Shown: one piece after another, positions 1 to 5,620 of the stretch | Layout of the letters: every line of letters begins with the position of its first letter | Position numbering within the stretch: position 1 is the stretch's first letter | Assembly (NCBI GenBank): GCA_022563215.1 | Contig: JADFNT010000047.1 | Coordinates: forward strand, 1-9,031 | Reading direction: 5' to 3' | Length of the DNA stretch: 9,031 nt | From: Pseudomonadota bacterium | Lineage (GTDB): Bacteria; Pseudomonadota; Alphaproteobacteria; Rhodospirillales; Casp-alpha2 | Position numbers and translations under genes: made by a program | Notes under the pieces: generated by a model | The model's input: only the letters and a program-made list of their open reading frames with translations | Told to the model about the DNA's origin: nothing | Database searches by the model: none

Positions 1-734
1 CCGTTTCCTTTCTTTTCGACCGTCCGGCCGACCGACAGGATGACCACCGGGTCTTTTTCCGAGCCGCCGTCGCGCTTGGCGGAGGAGAAATCCGGCGGCG
101 GAAAGCGCCCCAGGTCGAGGCCGTGATAGACCAATTCAACCGCGTCCGGGCGGCCAGCCAGGGCGGCCAGTGCGTTCAGGTACTGCTGCCCGTGGGCGGT
201 GCAGGTGACCAGCCAGTCGGCGGTTTTTAGCTTCTCTGTTTTTTCCCACACCGGCGTCGTCCAGATGTCGCGGGCGTGGGCCGAACAGCTCCAGGGGATG
301 TCCAGCATCATCGCCGCATACCACGCCACCGAAGCCGGGGTATGCAGGAAATGGGCATGCAGCCGGGATGCCCCCGGCGCCGCTTCATGGGCCAGGACCA
401 GGGCCTGGGCGAAACTTCGGGCCCGGGCCGGGGTCGGGCCGCGGCGGAGGTCGCGCAGCCATTGCCCCCGGGCGGTCAGGAAACCGGGCCGGGAATGCAG
501 TCCTTTCAAGGCCCGGAAGACCCTGAGAGGTTCGAGGGCGGGAAATTCCGGCAAATAGGTGACCGGGGCCTTGATGTCGTCATGAATGGGGTGGTGTTCG
601 GCGTCGGTGGGCCGGCGGATGGAGGCGATCCGGATATCCAGCCCGCGCTGTTCGAGGGCCAGGATTTCCTGGGCGATGTACGTCTCCGACAACCGCGGGT
701 AACCCTTGAGAACAAAGACGACGGCGGCGGACAC
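1..734 (-). CDS. GT4-family glycosyltransferase, 3' part cut by window edge
   Basis: This is a cytoplasmic or membrane-associated enzyme expected to transfer a sugar from an activated donor onto a polysaccharide or lipid acceptor. The visible 244 residues form the N-terminal Rossmann domain (KGYPRLSETYIAQEI at 10-24, HAHFLHTPASVAWYA at 126-140, SAHARDIWTTPVWEK at 151-165, VYHGLDLGRF at 202-211). The first strand of the C-terminal donor-binding domain also shows (ILSVGRTVEKKG at 232-243). These match colanic-acid/WcaL-like GT4 enzymes, usually about 400 aa, so roughly 150 residues lie beyond position 1. The start is GTG at 734-732. It directly follows the TAA of the upstream gene in the same frame, so no earlier start is possible, and no clear Shine-Dalgarno is seen, which suggests translational coupling. 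Donor and acceptor cannot be told. The family call is firm; the exact role is open. Confidence 0.88.
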   Translation of the reverse strand, partial: MSAAVVFVLKGYPRLSETYIAQEILALEQRGLDIRIASIRRPTDAEHHPIHDDIKAPVTYLPEFPALEPLRVFRALKGLHSRPGFLTARGQWLRDLRRGPTPARARSFAQALVLAHEAAPGASRLHAHFLHTPASVAWYAAMMLDIPWSCSAHARDIWTTPVWEKTEKLKTADWLVTCTAHGQQYLNALAALAGRPDAVELVYHGLDLGRFPPPDFSSAKRDGGSEKDPVVILSVGRTVEKKGN

Positions 735-1973
735 TTATGACCACAAGGCGCGCAACGGCCGTTGGATCCCGTCCTCGTCCTCGACGCTGCTGCGCACCAG
801 GGCGCCGATGCGGTCGAGCCCGTCGAGCATGCCCGGCAGCAGGGACTCTGACGGCTTGTTCTGATCGGGCAGGTTCCTGAGCGCCTCGACCATGGTCCGT
901 GTATCGAGGTCGCCGTCCGGGATCAGCATCTTCGACAGGCCCAGTTCCTGGGCCCGGGAGGCGCGGTAAAGCTGTTCCTTTCTCGGTTCCATCCGGGGGA
1001 TGACGAGCGCGCGTTTATCGTAGGACAGGATTTCGCAAAACGTGTTGTAGCCGCCCATGGAAATGACGCCGACGGAATTCGCCATCAGCACTTCCATGCG
1101 GGAATCGAAGGAAATCACCTCGACCCGGTCCAATTTGGCGGCCCGGTCCATGAATTCGGCCCTGAATTCCGGCGGCATGAACGGGCCCAGCACCATCAAC
1201 GCCCCGGAAGGCAGCGCATCATCGCCCTCATAGGCGCGCATCACCCAATCGACCATCGTCGCGCCGTCGCCGCCGCCGCCCGGCGTGACCAGGATGTAGG
1301 GCTCTTCCATCTCCAGCTTTTCCAGCGGGTTGTGCTCCTTGGGCAGGGAGCGCGGCAAATAGCCGGTGTAGATCATCTTGTCCCTGAGCGCCGGGGTCAC
1401 GTCCATGGTCGCCAGGGGATTGAAGAATTCCTCGAGGCCGTAAATCCAGATCTCGTCGTACAGGTCGTCCATCGCGCTCAGCATGTCGCGGCCGGCCCAT
1501 TCCCGCTTCAGCAGCGTCGGCTCGTCCATGATATCGCGGAGCCCTAAGATGGTCTTGGTGGCGGTGCCCTTGAGCATGCGCAGCGTATCGGTCATCTCCC
1601 CTTTCAGGCCCAGCGGCTCCTTGTCGACCAGAAACAGATCGGGGGCGAATTCCCGGGTCGTGTTGCGGATGATGGATTCCCGGATCGACAGGGTATCCTT
1701 GAGGTCGATTTTGAGCCCGAGGGAAGTGTATTCGCCGTTAAAGAGCTTGATCACGCCGGGGATGCGGATGAAGTCCACCCGGGCGCGGAAATCGAAGTTG
1801 GCGATGATCGGCGAGCCCGACAGAATCAGGATGGTCAGGCCCTTGAACCGCTCGACCAGGGAATGGGCGATGGCCCGGCAACGCCGCAGATGGCCAAGAC
1901 CGAAGGTGTCATGGCTGTAGATCATCAACCGCTTGGCGTTAAGACGTTCGGTCACTTCCCTGGGTTCCCTCAT
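735..1973 (-). CDS. MurG-like predicted glycosyltransferase (COG4671 type)
   Basis: This is a 412-aa GT-B-fold protein of the kind annotated as predicted glycosyl transferase COG4671, related to MurG (GT28). The N-terminal glycine loop is seen in MIYSHDTFGLGHLRRCRAIA (17-36). A second glycine-rich strand is TPGGGGDGATMVDW (230-243). The C-terminal nucleotide-sugar site is ISMGGYNTFCEIL (304-316) followed by ALVIPR and EQLYRA (322-338), the MurG-type arrangement of a Gly-Gly loop, a Glu helix and a downstream Gln. No signal peptide or membrane segment is seen. The ATG at 1973 has only a weak GAG-type ribosome site; an alternative ATG begins residue 17, right at the first beta strand. It is probably the first gene of a unit with the GT4 gene that abuts its stop codon. 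The sugar and acceptor are unknown; the context suggests surface glycan synthesis. Confidence 0.9.
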   Translation of the reverse strand: MREPREVTERLNAKRLMIYSHDTFGLGHLRRCRAIAHSLVERFKGLTILILSGSPIIANFDFRARVDFIRIPGVIKLFNGEYTSLGLKIDLKDTLSIRESIIRNTTREFAPDLFLVDKEPLGLKGEMTDTLRMLKGTATKTILGLRDIMDEPTLLKREWAGRDMLSAMDDLYDEIWIYGLEEFFNPLATMDVTPALRDKMIYTGYLPRSLPKEHNPLEKLEMEEPYILVTPGGGGDGATMVDWVMRAYEGDDALPSGALMVLGPFMPPEFRAEFMDRAAKLDRVEVISFDSRMEVLMANSVGVISMGGYNTFCEILSYDKRALVIPRMEPRKEQLYRASRAQELGLSKMLIPDGDLDTRTMVEALRNLPDQNKPSESLLPGMLDGLDRIGALVRSSVEDEDGIQRPLRALWS

Positions 1974-1981
1974 TGTCCGCT

Positions 1982-2020
1982 CATGAAGGCTTATAATTGA
2001 GTTTATGAGCGCCTTCTATG
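1982..2020. repeat. imperfect inverted repeat upstream of glycosyltransferase genes
   Basis: GAAGGC at 1985-1990 pairs with GCCTTC at 2011-2016. Three further pairs (CAT 1982-1984 with ATG 2018-2020) lie outside a one-base bulge, and the AT-rich loop is 20 bases. It lies 9-47 bases ahead of the ATG at 1973, so it would be in the leader of the minus-strand transcript. It could be a weak hairpin or a regulator site; the stem is short and it may be chance. Confidence 0.25.
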
Positions 2021-2102
2021 AACGGGTTCACAGAGTGTTCTCAATCACCCTTTTGAACCACCGCAAGACTATCCCGAAACCATGCACAATTTAAACAACT
2101 AA

Positions 2103-2134
2103 GGAATGCGTTGGCGATTATATACTTGATTGAC
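2103..2134 (+). repeat. left terminal inverted repeat of the IS1595-family element
   Basis: The sequence begins GGAATGCGTTGG and contains the core CGATTATATACTTGA. It matches the reverse complement of 4412-4443 at 28 of 32 positions; mismatches fall at 2107, 2110, 2113 and 2130. The inner end supplies the -35 hexamer of the transposase promoter. Read outward, the repeat contains a perfect TATAAT (minus strand, 2122-2117) pointing at the glycosyltransferase genes. Confidence 0.9.
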
Positions 2135-2154
2135 GTGAGCCACTATCATATAAT
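2126..2154 (+). promoter_or_regulatory. sigma-70-type promoter of the transposase gene
   Basis: A -35 hexamer TTGATT (2126-2131) lies inside the left inverted repeat. A perfect -10 TATAAT (2149-2154) follows after exactly 17 bases. Transcription would start near 2161, about 20 bases before the ATG at 2181, which is preceded by GGAG at 2169-2172. The overlap of the -35 box with the transposase binding site suggests that bound transposase could repress its own promoter; that part is inference. Confidence 0.7.
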
Positions 2155-2180
2155 CACTTCAATCAGTTGGAGTTAATGAA

Positions 2181-3086
2181 ATGTGTGATTTATCGAATCC
2201 TAGGTTCCACAACGAGGACGCGGCCCGCAAATACCTTGAGAAAATCCGTTGGCCGGATGGTCCTGTCTGTGCCTTTTGCGGGCAATTGTCTACCGTGCGT
2301 CCCGTGCGCGGCAAGTCTATGGGGCCTGGATGGTATTACTGTACCGACTGCCAGGACAAATTCACTGTCCGCGTCGGCACCATTTACGAGCGCAGTCATA
2401 TCCCCCTGCATAAATGGGTGATGGCCATGCATCTCATGGCCGCGTCGAAGAAAGGCATTTCCGCGCATCAACTCCATAGGATGCTCGGCATCACCTACAA
2501 GAGTGCGTGGTTCATGTCGCACCGTATCCGCGAAGCCATGCGAGACGACAACCCTTCACCTATGGGCGGGCCTGGTTCCGCCGTGCAAGCGGATGAAACC
2601 TATTACGGCCAAAAGAAAGGCGCGACACGCAGGCGCGGGGGCTCGGGACATAAACATGCAATCGTGTCGCTTATCACCGATGGCAAGGCCCGATCCTTTC
2701 ACGTCGCCCGAGCCAATGCCAAGACCGTGCGCCAGATACTCGTTACCAACGTCCGCCGCGAAACGGAACTGCATACCGACGAGTCCCGCATCTACAAGCA
2801 GGTTGGCGAGGAATTTGCGGACCATAAGACTGTGATTCATATTCGCGGCCAATACGTCGGCCCCTCTGGCGAGTCCACCAACAAGGTTGAGAACTACTTC
2901 TCGATCTTTAAGCGCGGTATGCGTGGCGTCTATCAACACTGTGCCGACAAGCACCTGCAACGCTACATCAACGAGTTTGATTTCAGATACAGCACCCGCG
3001 ATCTAGAGGACGCGGATCGCGCCGATCTCGCCCACAAGCAAGCCGAGGGGAAGCGCCTCACCTATCGGCGGACTAGTCTCGGGTAG
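2181..3086 (+). CDS. IS1595-family transposase, intact
   Basis: This 301-aa protein catalyses cut-and-join transposition of the surrounding element. It opens with a zinc ribbon (C30-x2-C33 and C54-x2-C57), followed by a helical DNA-binding segment (IPLHKWVMAMHLMAASKKG, 74-92, then LHRMLGITYKSAWFM, 98-112). The DDE catalytic domain follows: D138 in VQADETYYG, D200 in LHTDESRIY, and a third acid best placed at E237 in NKVENYFSIFKRG, with K244 seven residues later. The C-terminal LQRYINEFDFRYSTR block (259-273) is typical of the family. Length is normal. The ATG at 2181 has GGAG eight bases upstream and a near-consensus promoter. No frameshift or missing catalytic residue is visible, so the enzyme is probably functional. 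Confidence 0.95.
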   Translation: MCDLSNPRFHNEDAARKYLEKIRWPDGPVCAFCGQLSTVRPVRGKSMGPGWYYCTDCQDKFTVRVGTIYERSHIPLHKWVMAMHLMAASKKGISAHQLHRMLGITYKSAWFMSHRIREAMRDDNPSPMGGPGSAVQADETYYGQKKGATRRRGGSGHKHAIVSLITDGKARSFHVARANAKTVRQILVTNVRRETELHTDESRIYKQVGEEFADHKTVIHIRGQYVGPSGESTNKVENYFSIFKRGMRGVYQHCADKHLQRYINEFDFRYSTRDLEDADRADLAHKQAEGKRLTYRRTSLG

Positions 3087-3163
3087 GACTTCCAAGCCAA
3101 AACTGACGCGAAAACAATTTCGCGCTATGCTTCGCGCTTTAGTAGAGGGCGTGGAGGATAGCG

Positions 3164-3592
3164 ATGAATGATATAGTCGGCCCTACCATCAAAAAACTTG
3201 ATAAGGGTGGATTTCGTGATGGCGGGCATCGCGCCTACTTCACTTTCGAATTTGAAGACAAAAGCGAAGCTGCTTTTTTCTGCGAACTTACCCAGTTACG
3301 AAAAATCATTGATGCTCTTGTACAGATTGAGGGGCTTTGCCATCAAGAGCGCTCAAAAACAGACCCGACATACCGAAAAGTCGGGTCTGTTGAGGTTGCA
3401 GAAATCAAACGAGTTTCTGAATGGGAGTTTGGCAGCGACTTGGCACAGAACGCATTGATTTTAGGTGGTCGCCATCAAGACGGAACGGTGACGCATCTCG
3501 TGATCCCGCAGAAAGACCTACAAGTCGTATGTGATGGACTTCGTAAGGCTGAGGATCAAATGAAATCTCAGAAAGGGCTGAAGCTGATCTAG
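3164..3592 (+). CDS. unknown 142-aa passenger protein
   Basis: I do not recognise this family. A strong ribosome site (GGAGG at 3153-3157, six bases from ATG 3164) supports the start. The gene lies 77 bases after the transposase stop on the same strand, with no terminator between, so co-transcription is likely. The protein is soluble, with no signal peptide, membrane segment or cysteine cluster. The pattern is strand-rich at the front (AYFTFEFEDKSEAAFF, 24-39), then a helix (ELTQLRKIIDALVQIEG, 41-57), a variable middle, a second strand pair (HLVIPQKDLQVVCDGL) and a charged helix at the end. This would suit a small alpha/beta adaptor or regulatory protein, but no function can be assigned. A 12-bp perfect hairpin lies inside the coding region at residues 63-77. 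The stop TAG (3590-3592) shares CTAG with the stop of the opposing 52-aa gene. Confidence 0.7.
   Translation: MNDIVGPTIKKLDKGGFRDGGHRAYFTFEFEDKSEAAFFCELTQLRKIIDALVQIEGLCHQERSKTDPTYRKVGSVEVAEIKRVSEWEFGSDLAQNALILGGRHQDGTVTHLVIPQKDLQVVCDGLRKAEDQMKSQKGLKLI
3352..3394. repeat. strong hairpin inside the 142-aa gene
   Basis: Twelve perfectly paired bases (AACAGACCCGAC at 3358-3369 with GTCGGGTCTGTT at 3380-3391) surround a 10-base loop. Three more pairs (CTC with GAG) can form outside a small A bulge. No U-run follows, so it is not a standard Rho-independent terminator for either strand. It sits in the variable middle of the protein and may be an insertion of a small palindromic unit, an RNA processing site or a regulator site. 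Confidence 0.65.
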
Positions 3593-3747
3593 TTACGAGA
3601 TTTTTCACTGGGCTCATTTAGCTTATTGTCCTTTTGCTTATGCGGCTTTGGCGGCGTGTTGAGCATCCGCCTGGCGATCTCATCGCGGCGCCGTTCAATT
3701 TCTTCTTCGGTTAGTTCTTCGTCTTGACCTTTGGGGGTTTCAGACAT
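3589..3747 (-). CDS. small charged 52-aa passenger protein
   Basis: This gene is only 159 bases long. It reads MSETPKGQDEEL, then TEEEIERRRDEIARRMLN (13-30), a TPPKPHKQK turn (31-39) and a polar tail. It looks like a single acidic-basic helix followed by a proline-rich end, resembling small alphaproteobacterial proteins of the EEIERRRDEAxxRxLxTPPKP kind that I recall but cannot name. An AGGA lies nine bases before the ATG. Its ATG (3747-3745) overlaps the first possible ATG of the divergent HEPN-like gene in CATG. Its TAG (3591-3589) overlaps the stop of the converging 142-aa gene in CTAG. The high charge and absence of hydrophobic residues suit a small regulator or antitoxin-like partner, which is inference. 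The amino-acid pattern is much more protein-like than expected for an antisense shadow, and nothing else explains this stretch. Confidence 0.6.
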   Translation of the reverse strand: MSETPKGQDEELTEEEIERRRDEIARRMLNTPPKPHKQKDNKLNEPSEKSRN

Positions 3748-4273
3748 GCAAATGCATCCTATCCGTCGCCGGATTCCACAAGAGCTTACAAGGCAAATCG
3801 GGAGAATTGTAACAAAGCACGCGCTCCTTGAGTGGGAAATCCGCCAAGTCTGTTATGCAATCCTCGAAGTCGGACAGAAAGAGGGGCGCGTAGCGATCCG
3901 CGAACCAAGAAGCGCAGACTACATGACAATGATCGCGGACCTTTTATCGATTCACGGAATTACGGTTTCCGCCGATCTAAAAGAACTGGGGAAAGCCCTT
4001 AAAAATTTCAAATTCTATCGGGACGCCCTATGCCACGGGGTCTGGATAAAAGACCCCCAAGCGAAACACCCTGTATTGTAATTTACGTCTTGGATACACG
4101 ACATCCCACCTGGGTTCCCGCGAGGGCGAAAGGCCAGAATTGATCCCAAGGGAGCGCAAATTCGCAAGGAGACCCTACTCAAACTCATCAAAGGCATCGA
4201 TTTGATGAGCGAGAGAATGCAGCTCCTTAAGATCGAGGTTGAACAGAAGCTAAAAGCATCGAAGAAAAAATAG
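3746..4273 (+). pseudogene. HEPN-like passenger gene interrupted by an in-frame TAA
   Basis: The first part (111 aa, ATG 3746 to the TAA at 4079-4081) is helical: ALLEWEIRQVCYAIL (26-40), REPRSADYMTMIADLL (52-67), LKELGKALKNFKF (78-90), then YRDALCHGVW (91-100). R92-x4-H97 fits the RxxxxH catalytic motif of HEPN domains, which often act as RNases in toxin-antitoxin and defence systems. After the TAA the same frame stays open for 63 codons to the TAG at 4271-4273. It encodes a convincing tail: a PPGFPRGRKARIDPKG loop, then a long amphipathic helix (ETLLKLIKGIDLMSERMQLL). The original protein was therefore probably about 175 aa, with one nonsense change, for example CAA to TAA. A TTG at 3731 or the ATG at 3752 are other possible starts; GGGGG at 3733-3737 is the only ribosome-site-like run. 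Either it is a recent pseudogene or the 111-aa product is made alone. The HEPN call rests on a motif and helical pattern, not on recognised family identity. Confidence 0.6.
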
Positions 4274-4409
4274 TCTTAACTACCGACGTGGCATTAGCCA
4301 TCACCTCATCGGTTTCATACTGATAAAGCGCATCCAACCCCGCCTCCGTCATCTGGGAAGTGATCTCAACGTCGCCGGCCTGTCGGCTATGGATATGCGA
4401 ATCTTTCAT
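4227..4409 (-). CDS. small 60-aa ORF at right end of the element
   Basis: It would encode MKDSHIHSRQAGDVEITSQM followed by TEAGLDALYQYETDEV (21-36) and ANATSVVKTIFSSML (38-52). The VEITSQMTEAG block followed by an acidic turn and a short helix is protein-like and recalls small alphaproteobacterial proteins of the EITPEMIxAG type. I cannot name a function. The ATG at 4409 starts just inside the right inverted repeat and has no clear ribosome site; ATG 4352 is an alternative. A TTGACT in the repeat (4420-4415, minus strand) could be a -35 box, but the matching -10 is poor and would lie after ATG 4409, favouring a later start. The last 47 bases overlap the end of the HEPN-like gene on the other strand. 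Confidence 0.4.
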   Translation of the reverse strand: MKDSHIHSRQAGDVEITSQMTEAGLDALYQYETDEVMANATSVVKTIFSSMLLASVQPRS

Positions 4410-4411
4410 TT

Positions 4412-4443
4412 GTCAGTCAAGTATATAATCGCGAATGCGTTCC
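4412..4443 (-). repeat. right terminal inverted repeat of the IS1595-family element
   Basis: Read on the minus strand it begins GGAACGCATTCG and shares the core CGATTATATACTTGA with the left repeat (28 of 32 bases). Its outer end is four bases from the stop codon of the OppC-like permease gene (TAA at 4450-4448), so the element replaced whatever followed that gene in the operon. Confidence 0.9.
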
Positions 4444-4447
4444 CTTT

Positions 4448-5620
4448 TTATTTATATGGATCGGCGGCGTCCCTGAGCCCGTCGCCAAAAAGGCTGAAGG
4501 CCAGGATCGTCAGGATCACCGGCACCACCGGCAGCATCAGCCACGGATAGAGCACGACGATGTTGATGTTCTGGGCCTCGTTCAGCAACACCCCCCAACT
4601 GGTGATCGGCGCCCGCAGGCCGATCCCTAAGAAGCTGAGCGCCGTTTCGCCCAGGATCATGGTCGGAATGGAAAGCGTGGCCGAGGCGATCAGATAGCTC
4701 ATGAACCCGGGCAGAAGATGGCGCCCGATGATACGCGACGGCTTCGCCCCCATGAGCTTGGCCGCGGTGCAGAATTCCTCTTCGCGCAACGAGAACAGCT
4801 TCGAGCGGACGGCGCGCGCCAGGCTGGTCCATTCGAGCATGGCCAGGATGATGGTGATGGCCAGATAGATCACCAGCGGGCTCCACGTCAGCGGCATGAT
4901 CGCCGACAACGCCATCCACAGCGGAATCTGGGGGAACGACTGCATGATTTCGATGATCCGCTGGATGATGATGTCGATCAGACCGCCGAAATACCCGGCT
5001 ATGCCGCCGACGATCATGCCCAGGAAGAAGCTGAGGGTGATCCCCACCAGCCCGATGGTCAGCGAGATCCGCGACCCGTAGATGATCCGCGACAGCATGT
5101 CGCGTCCCAGGCGGTCGGTGCCGAGCAGGAAAAGGGTCCCGCCTTCGGCCGGGCAGATCAGGTGCAGGCGGCCGGTGGTGATGCCCCAGAAGTCATATTC
5201 GTCGCCCTGGCAGAAAAACCGGATGCGCTGGATCTTGTTGGGGTTGTCCGTGTATTCGCGTTTCAGATTGACCATGTTGAGCTTGTAATCAATCCCATAG
5301 ACGAAGGGGCCGATGAATTCGCCGTCGTGGAACAGGTGAACGGATTGCGGCGGCGCGTAGATATGGCCGATATCGCGGGTATGGTTGTCATAGGGAGCGA
5401 GGAATTCGCTGAACAGGGTGGTCCCGTAAAGCACCAACAGGAAAAGACCGGAAAAAACCGCCAGCCGGTGCCATTTCAGCTTCCACCACATGAGCTTCCA
5501 CTGCGAGGCCAGGAAATAGCGTTCCAGTTCGGGGGCGATTTTGGTCACCGCCTTGGGATCGAACGGCTCCGTCGAGACGAAGTGCCGCAGCGACACGTCG
5601 GGGCTGTTCGGCGTGGTCAT
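4448..5620 (-). CDS. oligopeptide-type ABC transporter permease, OppC/YejE-like
   Basis: This 390-aa inner-membrane subunit would form half of the translocation channel for peptides or similar solutes. The order is a cytoplasmic N-tail, a first membrane segment (52-72), a periplasmic insert of about 90 residues (75-165, containing IRFFCQGDEYDFWG), then the permease core. The core begins with the OppC hallmark LGTDRLGRDMLSRIIYGSR (166-184). The ATPase-contact EAA loop is FCTAAKLMGAKPSRIIGRH (283-301). Further hallmarks are ILGETALSFLGIG (322-334) and the normal C-terminal ending GDGLRDAADPYK. The ATG at 5620 overlaps the TGA of the OppB-like gene as ATGA, so translation is coupled. Length and ending look native. 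The downstream ATPase genes expected in such operons are missing, because the IS element starts immediately after the stop. Confidence 0.93.
   Translation of the reverse strand: MTTPNSPDVSLRHFVSTEPFDPKAVTKIAPELERYFLASQWKLMWWKLKWHRLAVFSGLFLLVLYGTTLFSEFLAPYDNHTRDIGHIYAPPQSVHLFHDGEFIGPFVYGIDYKLNMVNLKREYTDNPNKIQRIRFFCQGDEYDFWGITTGRLHLICPAEGGTLFLLGTDRLGRDMLSRIIYGSRISLTIGLVGITLSFFLGMIVGGIAGYFGGLIDIIIQRIIEIMQSFPQIPLWMALSAIMPLTWSPLVIYLAITIILAMLEWTSLARAVRSKLFSLREEEFCTAAKLMGAKPSRIIGRHLLPGFMSYLIASATLSIPTMILGETALSFLGIGLRAPITSWGVLLNEAQNINIVVLYPWLMLPVVPVILTILAFSLFGDGLRDAADPYK

Larger units (their letters stand above)
2103..4443 (+). mobile_element. IS1595-family element with passenger genes, 2341 bp
   Basis: The boundaries are set by 32-bp terminal inverted repeats beginning GG at both ends (2103-2134 and 4412-4443, 28 of 32 matching). 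The transposase at 2181-3086 identifies the family. IS1595-family elements are commonly about 0.7-1.1 kb, but the family is known for members with passenger genes that blur the line between IS and transposon. Here about 1.3 kb downstream of the transposase is filled with four small genes on alternating strands, one broken by a stop codon. GC content is clearly lower than in the flanking operons. The family normally makes 8-bp target duplications, but the flanks here (ACAACTAA left, CTTTTTAT right) do not match, so an adjacent deletion, recombination between copies or decay is likely. The right end stops 4 bp from the stop codon of the permease gene. Confidence 0.88.

Noticed and set aside
276..740. 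Plus-strand frame opposite the GT4 gene
   Set aside because: The minus strand encodes an unmistakable GT4 glycosyltransferase through this whole region.
2556..2960. Minus-strand frame inside the transposase gene
   Set aside because: It lies opposite the conserved zinc-ribbon/DDE transposase and shows no independent coding signals.
3115..3145. Repeated TTCGCGCT around 3118-3140 as a possible terminator after the transposase gene
   Set aside because: The two copies are direct repeats rather than a good inverted stem, and no T-run follows.
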